A stretch of 64,000 bases of DNA from Juglans regia. Taxonomy: Eukaryota > Streptophyta > Magnoliopsida > Fagales > Juglandaceae. The stretch spans positions 44,086,802-44,150,801 of the forward strand of contig NC_049901.1 of the NCBI RefSeq assembly GCF_001411555.2, read 5' to 3'. The position numbers were made by a program, and so were the translations under genes. The notes under the pieces were generated by a model. It saw only the letters and a list, made by a program, of their open reading frames with translations, made no database searches and had not been told where the DNA came from. Of the stretch, positions 44,801 to 55,300 are shown piece by piece (position 1 is the first letter of the stretch; each line of letters opens with the position of its first letter).

Positions 44801-47800
44801 TGTGCAAAAAGAATGGAGAATCTGTGGATCATCTATTATTACACTGTGAGTTTGCAAGGGTGTTGTGGGATGAAATCTTTGTAAGGGTTGATGTTGCTTG
44901 GGTTATGCCTATGAGGGTGGTGGATTTGTTGGGGTGTTGGCCAAATATGCAAGGTAGTCATCAAGTGGTAGCAGTATGGAAGATGATTCCGTTGTGTATT
45001 ATGTGGTGTATTTGGTTAGAAAGGAACGCACGTTGTTTTGAAGATAAAGAACGCTCAATGACCGAGTTAAAGAATTTTTTTCTCCATACTTTAATGTGTT
45101 GGTTTTCTACTATTGTATTAGATGGGGATAATATCCAGGAATTCTTGTCTTTATTTAATCGTTCTTAGAATGTAATTAGGAGTACTTTTGTATACTTCCT
45201 GTGTACAAGGCCTAGGCCTATTTCATTCATATATATAATATTTATCTTTTACTGATAAAAAAAAAATATCCAAAGAGGGTTATTCGGATAAGAATAGGAT
45301 GGCTTGTATATCAGTGGACTGGATCCATATCTTGGATATATTGCCATGAAGCTAATCTTGGTCAAACTGTGCACTGGGCCATATCAGCCATCCAATTTTC
45401 ACTTGGGTCATTCCAAGAGGTTTTAGCTGGCTGCTGAAAACTATCATATGATACAATGGATAACACAAAATACGCATGCTCACAAAAGTGTAAAATTTGG
45501 AAAACAAATAAGACTCCCCCTTTCTGGTCTTTGTGCTCACCAATCAACACCTCCTTCCCTTCCCGGACTCAAATATATGACAGAAGTTATTATATTTCCC
45601 AAGGGAAGTCAAAACAGAATTTTCTATGCTCGACACACCTTTTTTTTCTCTTTTAAAAAGAAAAGGGTGGTGCCCCAAAATTTATTCAAAATCAGCCTCA
45701 CTTATGGCAGAGGAATACCGTGGTAACAATCATTCACCTAATGAAAATGCTCGACATACCTCAAATAAATGTGTATGACCATGTTGTCGTGCATGCTCAG
45801 TACTGAACCCTTCATCTAGGAAAGTTGCCTGTCAAAAGCGCTTCATCTATCAAATGATATTGAACCAGAATCTCAGTGAATGATATAAAATCAAGAATAT
45901 AATCCCTAGGGGTTGGCTCAAGTGGTAAATTGGGCTTGGGAGTATGCTCCCCCCAGGTCTAAGGTTCAAATCCTCTGGGTGCAAACAATCTCTAGAGGCC
46001 ATCGAACAAGGGAATTTTTCACTTGAATTACCCGAGGTGCACTTGCGGAAAATTCCTTGCCGAGGGCCTGTGCACCCCCGGGATTAGTCGGGACGCTATT
46101 CCTGGACACCCGGTGCCAATAAAAAAAAAATCAAGAATATTTTACTTCCAATAACATTAACTCAAGTCTGGCACGAAATCAATGAGACATACGTTGAATT
46201 CTACTCTGATTTGAAAATGTTCATATATCCATTTGGCTGGTACAAAGAAAATCTAGTATCTAGAAAATAGTCACTTAGACTACCACAACTTTGAATATGA
46301 ACTACTGAAACAATGAAAACAAGAGAGCATTATATCTGTTTAGTAATTTGTGACTATGCATGTGTATGCGATTAATAGAATAGGGCCTTTACCAGTGGGG
46401 GGAGTCAACATCAAGATTGGCAGCCATGTCAAGGCTTTAGGAAAGTTATAAATCTCCATCAAATAGCACTTGTGCATGGAGCATGGAAAGAGTTCCAATT
46501 TTCAGCAGTAAAATGGTCTAACTTCTTCTTTTCTTTTTTCTTTTCTTTTCTTTTTTTAATTTATAATTAAGTACAGTGGTCTAACTTTAGTCATAGCGAA
46601 ATCTAATTCTACTGAAAATAGAAAGGTCAAAAGAGAAACTCATGGCTTGTCACACATTTTGACATGCAATGGAATCTCCTCAAGAAGCTTCGTAGCATAC
46701 GGGTCCAAATTTAAGGCTTAAAATTAGTATTATTTATTTATTTATTTTATTTTATTTTATTTTTATAATCATTATCTTAGGAAATATGCTATCAGATAAA
46801 TTAAAACAGTGCTTCTTTCCCTTCAAAATCTTCATATAGTCATCCATTAGGTTCCCATATTAGATTAGGTTCCTAGTTTGAAACTAACTCCAACTCGACT
46901 CTTCAAAATCCTCTCAGAATCCATATTCTCGTAGGAATAAGTTCCTAAAGTCTAGACAACTTCAAACTATAGCCAATCTCCTGAAGACTCATGTTATTCC
47001 TTCCCATCGTTAATAAGAACCCCACGGGACCTCAGAAATAAACACAAGAAACATTATACACACTAGCCCAATGTAAACGGCCTCTGCAAACCGAGAAAAC
47101 CACTCTCACAACCAACCGAGACACTCACCTCGCCGGAATCCACCACAGGACATCGGAGCACTACCCTGGCTGCCCAGAAATCACAGACCAGCCCAACCCC
47201 GTTGAACCCACTCCTTTTCGGTAAGTCCCCAACAGGATCTCTCTCTCTTCCCGTGATTTTCAGTTCTCGGTCTAACTCCCTCACTCTCTCTCTTGCATCG
47301 CACCACTGCCAGAGGACCCAGTCGCGTCCCCGATCTCTTCCAGCCACCCCAGAGCCACCGTCGCCTCAGCCTCCTTCCCTCAGTGAGTCCCCTGTTATCG
47401 CACGACTCCCTCCCATATTCAAGAGCTCTCTGTGTCTTGGCCTTGTGCTTTCCAGAGAAAGCTTCTACCTCTTAATCTAGAAATGGGCCTTGGGCCTTAA
47501 GCCCATTTGGTCGAATGCCTCCTTAATTTCTAAGTGGGCTGAATCAATGTGGGCCTGATGTTTATTCTGGGCTCGTTGCATTTCACAGAAAAACCCAATT
47601 ATACTACTAAATTATTTAGTCAGGATTAATTATATATTACAAGCATTCATTAATTTTGCAAGGAAACAAGATAACTACTAGGTTAAAATTCTAATTTTGT
47701 ATTTAATCACGTAAAGAACCACGACATGTTTATCTAGAAAATTAGTAACATCGAGTACCTCGTATAGGTAACGCGCTACAAGTTGGAAATCAGGAAGCAG

Positions 47801-50800
47801 CGCTAAGAGGTAAATAGTATGATCATATAAATGCATGTGTACTGTGAATATTATTGTTATGTATGAAAATATGATGTGCTTATGATGGTTATCTACGCTA
47901 CTCTAAGAGACAAGTCAAGGTTAGATTCCTTTCACGATCTTTGATGAAATATGAGATTATGCTTAAATGAATGAATTTGTTGTTTGATGGATTGAATGTT
48001 ACTAAAATCATATGGAAGCCATAAGATGTTCATGTAGTAATTCAAGTCAAGTATGCCATGTAATAGAATAGCCAGATTATGTAAGCCATGTTCATGTAAT
48101 ACTTAAATTATGTATGCCATGCTCATGTAGTGTACTTAGATCATGTATGCTATGGAATGTAGTACTTAGATCATGTATGCCATGGAATGTCATAAAATGT
48201 TCAGATCATGTTATGTCATGTCATGTTATGGTATGCCATGTACAAGACAATGCCATGTACAAGAATATGACATGTACAAGAATATGTCATGTTATGTTAT
48301 GTCATGAACAAGAATATGCCATGTTAGAAAAGTTCATGAAGCCTAGTAAATTCTCATACATTAATAAAGATAAGAAGTTTTAAGACAATGCCACGGACTC
48401 AAGCATGTTTCACTCCATGTTATGCAAGTTAAGTGAAACACAGACTCAAGCGTGTTTCACTCCATGTTATGACAAATTATGCAAGTTAGGTGAAATACGG
48501 ACTCAAGCGTGTTTCACTTCATGTTAAGACAAGATAAACAAGTTATTATGCATTCATGTTACATGGTTGCCATGATTATGTATGTTTTTGCTCATGTTAA
48601 TGATGAATCGATATGCTATGTGAATCTGTGACGATATATGTATGTATGTAAAGTTTTTCAGAAAGTTATGTTACGTGTATGATTGTGAATCCATGATGTT
48701 GTATGTATGTTGTGAAGAGTCTTCAGAAAGTAAGTCTATGCTAGGCTAAATTATATTTTACGGTATGATGTGCTACTTACTGAGTATTCGACTCATTTTT
48801 GTCTGTCTTCCTGTTTTCTTCTATGTTTAATTCTCACAGATGGTGATTATGATGATGCAGAGCTGGATGGCTAGGAGTAGATCTAGTATAAAGACTTATG
48901 AAGGAATAAGTGATATTCACACAATAATTAGATTTCTTTTATGCCCTTCATAGGATTAGTTTATGTTCTTTTACTTTACGTTCAGTTTTCGAAACAATTA
49001 TGTTCAATTCAGTTTTAATATTTTGATGTTTTTCAATAAATGAGGTGTTTCAGGATATGAATCTCTTTACCGGGCATTATGTGATGTATGTTTCGTAATA
49101 TTCCTAACCTACGGGAAGGGGTGTTACAAGCTTATCATAAACCTGGCTTTAGAAGTTTTAGCACTTTACACGCGGGTTCAAAACATGCTACCAATAGGGT
49201 TAAAAAAAAAAAAAAAAAGGTCTTTTTTCTCTCCACGTGAAGATCACCACATCACACAAACTTCCATTATGAAAAAGGAGGCAAGCGAATTCACAAGGAG
49301 TTTATCTACACGATACCTCAGTTATAAGAACTTTTGCCCTCAAGGCATCAGCATTTCGCGGATCAAGCATATAATCTGATGTTGTATCGCCTGTGAACGC
49401 CACCTCTGGAGACAATACAATGTCTGTAATCTGAAAAAATAGAAAAGAAAAAGGAGAATTCAAGTCAGACATACAACATACAACAGGAGAAGAGCAAAAC
49501 TACAATGAAGAAATTACAAACCTCAACACCAGATTTTTTCAATTTCTCAATTTGTCTTCCTTTCATACTACTGTACTGCATCTTCAGCTTTTTCCTAACT
49601 GAGTAGATGATATAACCCTGAACAAAACCAAGTAATAACATGTTAAAGACTACGACGAGTCCTATATTGCAAACACAATATGATGAAGTAATTCTAAATC
49701 ATAACCATCTATATCAAGGCCTCAACCCAAGTCCGAGGTTCTCTAGCACAGAAATTGAACACAATGGTCACATTCATTGCTGCATAATCTGCTTATGAGT
49801 CAAAGATAGGCATCTCTAAGGATACATTTACTTTTAAAGTGACAATGGCAGATTTCAACCCTTGACTTTCTTGGCAGCTCTCAAAATAACTTCAGACTCA
49901 AATGATGACAAAAGCATCTGGGCATGCAATGTCTGCATCCTAATAGTGTAACATGCTGTTGAGACAGATTTTACAAACCATTTATTGTTGGGTCTTCTTT
50001 GGGAAACAAGTGTATACCAAACTGAGCTACAACTAAAAGTCTCAGTACTTGGTACATAGAATAATGTGAGGAATCATTAGATGAAGATCACCTGGCTGGG
50101 TATGACATGTTGAGTTCTAAAAGCTCGGACAACCAGATTATCGCGCATTTCATACGTTTCACCTAAAGGAAAAATCAACAAATCAGTTTCACCACAGAAA
50201 TACAAACTCATATCACAGACAGGCAAGTAGGCTAGAGCTGCATACCTATGTCCAATGCAACCAAATCAAGGTTGAGCTCCACTTGGCCCATGCTCCTGTG
50301 GATTTCAAAAAGCTTCTCAACATCATCTTTGATGCAAGGAGGCACAAATACTGTTGGAGGTTTCAAGTTGTACAAACCACGACTGGCTACATACATTGGC
50401 AGACCGCCCTGAGTTGGTAACATACAGTCATAATAACATCAACACCATCTTTTTAGAAAGTCGTCGACACCAAAATTAAAGCAAATAACTCTGTCCATAA
50501 GGAAATTAAGACCAACAAACGCATAGAAAGTGCATATGATTAAAACATTAATCATTAGAGCAAGCTGCATGATTGTTTTGATTGACTCTACAGGGAGCAG
50601 TACTCGCCCCTATTTCAAGAAACAAAAAGAGATATTCTTATTTAATAACCGTTATGCTGAATCATGCTCCCACAACCTAAATTTGGCCCCAAAACACGAA
50701 AAGTTAACCATGTCTAAAACTCTAATGCTGACCATCTAACACCGAATCATGGCATCATCGCATGCTTTTATATTTACACCAAGTACACGTTTAAAAAAAT

Positions 50801-51490
50801 TCTTTTTTTTTTTTCGGTAAGTAATAACCAATTACATGTCCAAATTGGAAGACCAACAAAAGCAACCTAATTATAACAATAAACCAAAACCTCCACCAGT
50901 GTCTTTAATGCTTAAAAACCAATATTCTTAATGATTTCATTCACTTATCACCAAAAAATTAGACCAAAAAAAAAAAAAGACTTTTCCCACTACTAACACC
51001 AAAATACAAACATATGATGCAAAACCAAATCATAGGTATTCATCCAAGGCATGCAAACTAATGCTGGGTATACAAAAAACAGAAAGAAAACGGAAGTAGA
51101 GGAGCACACAATGTGATCAAGATGAGCATGAGTGATAAAAACGAAGTTCTGCTGAATGGCGCGCGAGGGGCAACGGCCGATATCGAAAGCACACTTCAAC
51201 TCAGGAACTATAACACAAGTCTCATTCCCACCAACGGAGACTCCCTCAATTGTGTATCCTTCCAAGTCCACTCCTTTTCGGAGAACTTGTGCCCTGGCTT
51301 TCCGGTACTCCTCTTCCTCTCGTATAGCTTGGCCTATTGTTGATAAATAGCCGGACCCTTTGACGGAATTCACAGGACTGACATGGGCTGGCAGGGAGAA
51401 ACCGCGGTGTTGCGGTGGTGGTAAAACGGGTTGATGGAGTGGAAAAATTAATGGAGCAGTAAAGGGTGAAATGGTCAGAGATGTTTGCAT
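38839..51490 (-). CDS. TRZ2: Plastid-type short tRNase Z (3' tRNA endonuclease)
   Basis: Minus-strand exons: 51,490-51,110; 50,408-50,246; 50,162-50,092; 49,617-49,522; 49,430-49,317; 45,828-45,760; 39,534-39,460; 38,928-38,839 (stop TAG). Phases close to 352 aa, the usual length for TRZ2. The first 60 residues are Ser/Pro-rich without acids, like a plastid transit peptide. The metal site THAHLDH ends exon 1 and continues as GGLPMYVASRGLYNL in exon 2. Later ligand segments are RTQHVIPSQ, AFTGDTTSDYMLDPRNADAL and LLTHFSSRY. The enzyme cuts the 3' trailer from precursor tRNAs so that CCA can be added. Intron 5 (3.5 kb) carries a SINE and an LTR remnant. Intron 6 (6.2 kb) carries an intact LINE in antisense. 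All exons are undamaged, so the gene is probably expressed despite its 12.6-kb length. Confidence 0.95.
39618..39715 (+). repeat. 13-bp direct repeat at the LINE 5' end
   Basis: AAGGTGAGAAGCT occurs at 39,618-39,630 and 39,703-39,715, 85 bp apart. It may be a duplicated 5' promoter or priming unit. Confidence 0.8.
39776..41530 (+). CDS. LINE ORF1 protein (584 aa)
   Basis: Starts MGLCREVVIDQKAFEFSKEN. Residues 1-125 form a compact domain rich in W, R and aromatic residues (WWRITERSRRGVKYISLDHE, GWNNNGWFLCISEYGHDKRR). A short helical, charged stretch near 200-235 (MLRVLKEMEKKVGNLLEEIV) could form a coiled coil. A long low-complexity, Val/Glu/Ser-rich region follows, then a conserved patch near 530 (VFKEVEEIQAVIGISFGGYE) and a basic tail. 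No CCHC zinc knuckle is visible, unlike many plant LINE ORF1 proteins. By family role it should bind element RNA and form particles with ORF2, but that is inferred. The same order is found in decayed form at 38,000-36,175. The stop TGA overlaps the ORF2 start. Confidence 0.85.
   Translation: MGLCREVVIDQKAFEFSKENDKWWRITERSRRGVKYISLDHEAMGWLGSMVRECAVSLGPVEFLRTRRKGNNVFMVRRGWNNNGWFLCISEYGHDKRRGMLLVPEGRKGEGWRNFGISLQELSSSSSVLSGRNREGMDQAGNPERFRGGGGAPSWTAVGGQSYSQALQKGQVRTVGAGLPDVGGAEIVHGSVLLGPNQETMLRVLKEMEKKVGNLLEEIVWLKRCVKGKEEMNRDKDWVSGVNKNIVMGRDLGAELGPLVEKPGPKDMGLALGQTVGPKSIWLPKQRETETSVQLPSHEISAQVPISAASVFFPPAQKDTPVAVELDVIVEDRDIAEAGDFAEDAEIAADVVSVETVRANSLSSQGGLSSRSTQNQPCVVVEGLLAASRSSSMEEVGLLGEIPTLSRGVFLGNNVAESRGGGMEGSVVRSEQLPITIDPIALELVSVEENKVGDGAVQINLAVPVSGKPELVCGSELVVFTPVEEEGVNLTPLCTVLPSSKYGCGSSKWVFKEVEEIQAVIGISFGGYEEQFKALLVALEDSHLKSASRRDRELKKLTCSVNYDVKEGSGGRDRSRGRGNIVLL
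41527..45168 (+). CDS. LINE ORF2: endonuclease and reverse transcriptase (1213 aa)
   Basis: N-terminal apurinic-type endonuclease (about 1-235): SWNTRGLND, CLQETKL, GSYGPN, GGDFNII, WSRLDRFLVS and SSDHFPILL. A linker with WLKEGDRCTKFFHKVANSHR follows at about 355. The reverse transcriptase (about 480-760) has FIALIPKKHG, FRPISLVSSVYKIISKVLAN, KLDMEKAYDHVNW, GLRQGDPLSPLLF and the catalytic FADD. Next come the thumb region (LGLPLGATF, GWKRGYLSKGGRLTLIKSTL) and a zf-RVT finger ([18 protein letters not shown]) near 1095. There is no RNase H domain. The protein nicks target DNA and copies the element RNA in place. All key motifs are present, so it may be enzymatically competent. The ATG overlaps the ORF1 stop as ATGA. 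Confidence 0.95.
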   Translation: MKPKIISWNTRGLNDRNKRASIKSLLRLWKGDVVCLQETKLRHIDRKIVRSLWGCPYVGWTYLASVGASGGVLLMWDKRMVEMIEECIGEFSVATLFKNVVDGWEWAFAGSYGPNVDRIRRGMWEELAGLYYLWDVPWCMGGDFNIIRFPSERSGQGRHSRAMEEFNEFIFDLDLMDLPLVGGEYTWSNGRVWSRLDRFLVSPSWEAKYPEVRQKRLVRVSSDHFPILLDCGGIHRGHRYFKFENMWLTADGFVEMVRAWWTSYQFIGTPSYILAGKLKALKQDLRKWNLEEFGHIDSQKGTLMEELQDLEEKEFLGDNSEDVALRKGMVMANLERVLSSEETSWRQKSRALWLKEGDRCTKFFHKVANSHRRNNAIESLISRTQVLVSPSELENHIVQYYETLLAESVLWRPKLDALHFEAIDTQSANVLERPFGEEEIYKVISGMAKDKAPGPDEFTMGFFQTCWDIVKGDVFQIFNEFHSFQKFEKSLNATFIALIPKKHGADSIEDFRPISLVSSVYKIISKVLANRLSPVLEHIISKSQNAFIRGRQILDSVLIANECLDFRLQEGGSGVLCKLDMEKAYDHVNWEFLFYLLERTGFGDRWIAWMRYCVSTARFSVLVNGTPAGFFDSLRGLRQGDPLSPLLFVMVMEALSRMMQAVVGGGFLSGFKVGSGSGGSMIISHLLFADDTLVFCEATSSHIQTLRALLLCFEAVSGLKVNLSKSEMVPVGEVSNILDLASLLNCKVSSLPMKYLGLPLGATFKNRAIWDGVVEKIEKKLAGWKRGYLSKGGRLTLIKSTLTNLPTYALSLFPMPVGVVNRLEKLFRVFLWGGMGEEKKFHLVKWKTVCASVVNGGLGVCNLRIFNKALLGKWLWRYHMERGSLWKETIDARYGADWGGWCSKEVGGRYGVGLWKYIRKGWPGFVNQIRFVAGEGVCIRFWRDVWCGDYTLERVFPALHRIAVNGEASVADVRVYSHGVQQWNVLFIRDFHDWELPIVLEFFRLLYSLEIPTAQRDSLKWQTNNHKICTVKAYYNILTTQRGSIQFPWKSIWRSRVPSKVSFFVWSAALGKILTTENLRKRGCVVLDWCYMCKKNGESVDHLLLHCEFARVLWDEIFVRVDVAWVMPMRVVDLLGCWPNMQGSHQVVAVWKMIPLCIMWCIWLERNARCFEDKERSMTELKNFFLHTLMCWFSTIVLDGDNIQEFLSLFNRS
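45901..46130 (+). mobile_element. tRNA-derived SINE with target duplication, in TRZ2 intron 5
   Basis: The tRNA-like head has an A box (TGGCTCAAGTGG, 45,914-45,925) and a B box (GGTTCAAATCC, 45,963-45,973). A tRNA-unrelated body follows, with an A-run at about 46,121-46,130. AAAATCAAGAATAT lies on both sides (45,887-45,900 and, sharing the A-run, to 46,140). The boxes form an RNA polymerase III promoter; movement would use LINE-type enzymes. About 220 bp. Opposite in strand to the host gene. Confidence 0.93.
46728..46762. repeat. (TTTA)n/(TTTTA)n microsatellite
   Basis: A run of TTTA and TTTTA units inside TRZ2 intron 5. Confidence 0.8.
46990..49128. mobile_element. LTR remnant (probable solo LTR, gypsy type) in TRZ2 intron 5
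   Basis: The right part (about 47,480-49,128) resembles the LTR at 1-1,881: ATGCCATGT/ATGTTATG-rich repeats at 48,000-48,320 and an end GGAAGGGGTGTTACA at 49,128. Three tandem copies of a GACTCAAGCGTGTTTCACT unit lie at 48,390-48,530. No coding sequence of a retrotransposon is present. The left edge is uncertain, and the GC-rich patch 47,040-47,480 may or may not belong to it. Confidence 0.45.
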
Positions 51491-52368
51491 TTCTGGGTTG
51501 TTGGAATTCGATAGGAGAGCATCAGAGAGAGGGAAAAAGGGGGGGTTTGCAGAGGTTTTTCAATATCGACCGGAAACACAACCTCTATAAACGTTGAAGA
51601 GATATCAGAGGAGAGTCAGGAGACCAATGGACTTTCCGTGGAGCGAGGTGTCACACGGCCCATAAAACAGGTTTTTTTTATTTTTATTTTATACAGATCC
51701 ATTAAACAGGTTTAGTTGGACTTTTGTGCTAGTCGTAACTCTGTTTCTTTCCCATTTTTTGAGCTACTAATCCTAACCATTTTTTTATCAAAAAAAATTC
51801 TTAAGAAATTTGTAGTCCAGACTCCGATAAACTGATGTCTCGTTCGTGCCAACTGAGATAGTATATACTATTTGCTTTATTTTTTCTGGTTCCTGGGGAT
51901 TGCAACCAGGACACTTTTTGTAATGTGACGAGGTTAAGTAGATCATACGGCATATGATTTTTAAAACTGTATGGCCCTGATTTTAAATCCAGTTTGGCAC
52001 ATGCTTCTAGCATTCATGCTCAAAATATGAAAATTAACCATAATTATTGATAAATACGGTATATTATTTGCAAGTCACCAAAATATATGGATAAATAAAT
52101 AAAGGATCTGAACTGTGCACTCTCATTAAACTCTGAAAGTTTCTGTTCAAATAGTTCTATTATATATTCAGCAAAAAAAATGGTTTTATTACAATGCACA
52201 CATCCAAATGGCGAGTGGTTCAACCTGATCGACCAAGATGTACAAACTACAAAAGTCTCCACCAAGATGTACAAACTACAAAAGGGAGACTGATTGCCGC
52301 TTCCTTTTCCTACAAACACTTCCAGACACAGGTGGATCGTATATTTATAAACCCAAAGCATTAGAAAC
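51491..52368 (-). promoter_or_regulatory. Space between TRZ2 start and BPI/LBP gene end; TRZ2 promoter
   Basis: Holds the 5' leader and promoter of TRZ2 (minus) and the 3' untranslated region of the upstream BPI/LBP gene on the same strand. A tandem CCAAGATGTACAAACTAC-like duplication is at about 52,230-52,280. No TATA box was firmly identified. Confidence 0.5.
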
Positions 52369-55300
52369 TTATAAAATTGTTTGATTTTTGTATGATACAT
52401 CGCTGCAGACTATAATTCTTGAATCTGAGCAAATGATGTCAGCATCATAAAGGGTAAAACCGTGAATGATGGGCAAAGGAAAACCTTTTGCAAGGTGTGA
52501 GTTCGCGTACGGCAAGAAAACTGTTTGAATAAGTGTCCACATCACAGGCTGCAACAGGAGGATATTGAAATGTTATTTTGAGAAATTTTGTTTGAATAAG
52601 TGAACATTAATATAAACAAGCAAAATAAAAATGTTATTTTGAGAAATTGCTATGTGTAAGATTACCTGAATTAGATATAACCGCAGATTACCAATATTAC
52701 TCCATTTCAATGACATCGTGAAGTCATTTAATTTCACACTGCCAGCAAGGTTATTTCCTGCAATTTTAACTAAACCCGAGCCCCGAATTATCTGCACCAA
52801 GAGGAAGCAATAAGAAAATTATGGCCTAAAAGAGAAAGAAGCGCCATACTTTTCATATGGCCTAAAAAAGAGAGAGAAGGGGCGTCACATTTTTCATATG
52901 GCCTAACAAGAACAGAAAAGGAGTGTCACATTCTTCATATTCATCTTTAAAAGACAAAAAGGAGAGGCACAGACTTGGAAAGGAACCACAAAGATGCACT
53001 AGAATGAAGAAAAGGAAGTCGGAAAGGAGCTCACATACCATAAAGGTAACATTTAGATCTAATGTGCATAAACTAAGCATCTCACAGAATAGTGCAAGCC
53101 ACATGTTTGCAAATCCATATTGCTTCTATCCATAATGTTTGACAGAAATCAGCAGGAGCTCTTTCTTATGTTTTAATTTTATGACCTCGGAAGTTACACT
53201 GCAAAACCATGATATAATGCATATTTTCCACTTCTTTCATATTTCCACTAGGTTTTAATTGCTAATATCCATAATATATGCAATTACTGCTTCTACATAT
53301 CCATAATTTTAATGCATAAAATTACTGCTTCTACACTGTTTCCGATAGATGGTTATAATGAATATTGGGAGAAATTGCTACTAGATCTGATAATGTATTA
53401 AAATATTGGTTAAGAATGTTCTCTTACTTATAAAAAAAAATAAAAAAATAAAAAATAAAAAAGATGTATTGTGAATGTTGAGTTATTTATACTGTTGGTA
53501 TCGTCTGTTATGCAAAGCTGTGCAATTCTTGTCAGAAGCGAATGGCAAACCCATGTCCAAATCAGCCCCTTACTATGATCATTCTCACATTAATAATGAT
53601 TATGTTAAATACACAAAATACAGAATGACAGAGACAAGAAAACCCATTTGTACACTAAAAATGTCAATCAGCATTAGGCAAGGGAATTAAAAATATATAT
53701 ATATATATCGTTTGATTATAAAAAGAATAATAATATAAGAGCTTAACACAGATTGAAGAATAAAGATGACCAAAATTGTCATTTCGCCCATCAATAAGCT
53801 TACCAGCGTGATGCATGCAACTGGTATTACTTTGCCTGCTTCCAAAACGTCAATCACCAAGTCTAGATTAATGACTGCATCAATATTATTCTTTGCAATC
53901 CTCATGACTGGAGGAGAGGATAAAGACATATTCAAATTCATATCGTCATTTGGGTATTTCTTGTACAGTTGGGGAACAATGAATCTCCATCCACCAGTGT
54001 TCAAAAGAGACTGATCTGGTACTTTGTCCACAATCCATTGCATAAATGATGCCTGAACAGGGAAAGAATAATTTATTTAACAACATGAGATAATATATAC
54101 CGAACCAAAATCAACAACATGCAATTTAGCAAAGAATATACAAACATAAACTTCAGATTTAGAGACATCAATACATTTTGGCCCTATAAACAAGAATATT
54201 TATAATGAATCCGGCAAAAACATAATCTTTGGAAAAGTAAGTCTTACATTATAGTAAAAGGCCGACGCAGAGTTAAAGACAGCCTCATCTAATGTAATTC
54301 CAAGCATTCGAGAAGAACTGGGGCAGAAAACTGAAGACTGTGAATTCTCAAGGCGATGCTTGGGGACTGGAGCTCTTTTTCTTCCTGTGAATAACCCATT
54401 GATCTCAAATACAATGGAAGAATTACTCAACAAAGGGTCATTTACGAAAGTTATATTCAGAGAAGCATTGTCATCCACTGGGATTTCTTTTGGAAGAGTT
54501 TGGAGAAAGGAGTCAAGCTTCAAAATCCCTTCATCAAGTTTCTTAGTAATAGCCTTTTCCACTGCAGAACCTATTTGCCCTTCAAAAGCATCAACCATAC
54601 TGCCAGATGACAAGAATAAAGTCTTAAATAACAGTGAATGAGCAGATCCTGGTTCCGTCCAAAAGATATGCAAAGCAAAGGCATATGCAAAGGATGTACA
54701 ATTTTTTTCCTCTGCGAATTGAGGGGCCCTAATGGCAAGGGAAGTAGGAGGGTAAGGGTAGAACTAATGACCTCAGCTTCATGTGGCCAAAGGATGATTG
54801 GAATAGACTATTAGTATCCATTATATGCATCATAACAGTGCTGAAGCGCATCACCGTGAAAGAAATTAATTAATTAATTAAAAATAATAATCCTTCTAAA
54901 ACTGCTTGTATATAACAAAGCACTCGGCCTGAACTTCAAGTTTTACCTACCTATATGAGAAGGAAACGTTTCAAAATACACAAAAAAATAAATAAATAAA
55001 TAAAAAATAAGGGGAAAGGAATAGAGCACTCTTGAACACTTCTTATGCGGTAGGGTTGCACCCCTGTACCTTTCCTACAAGATTAAATTACTTACCAAAA
55101 GAGAAAAGCAAAGAGTAATACTGTTCTCTATTTTGGCAAAGGTTGTAAGAAGGAAGCTCCTACCGGATTATTGCCTTTAAGAGTATCAAGGGTGAAAGGA
55201 GCATAATTGGTTAAATTAGGTTAATCTTCATTCTAGATGTTTGCATGAAGGAAGCGAAGTTCTCAACTTTAAATCACACAATGAACATTTTGACATGTGA

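Larger units (their letters stand above)
39614..45266 (+). mobile_element. Structurally intact LINE (L1 clade) in intron 6 of TRZ2
   Basis: Flanked by ATATCCAAA at 39,605-39,613 and 45,266-45,274 (the last A of the tail is shared). The 5' untranslated region of about 160 bp contains a 13-bp direct repeat and a T-run (39,720-39,741). ORF1 (39,776-41,530) and ORF2 (41,527-45,168) are both open, and a short A-tail sits at 45,257-45,266. The 5.65-kb length, intact frames and identifiable duplication make this the youngest LINE in the window. It lies antisense to TRZ2, its left flank starting only about 70 bp from the exon 7 acceptor. Related copies are at 23,990-25,429 and 28,034-38,020. Confidence 0.93.

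Noticed and set aside
45905..45980. A tRNA gene suggested by A and B boxes
   Set aside because: The sequence continues into a tRNA-unrelated body with an A-tail and flanking duplications, and no cloverleaf closes. It is a SINE head.
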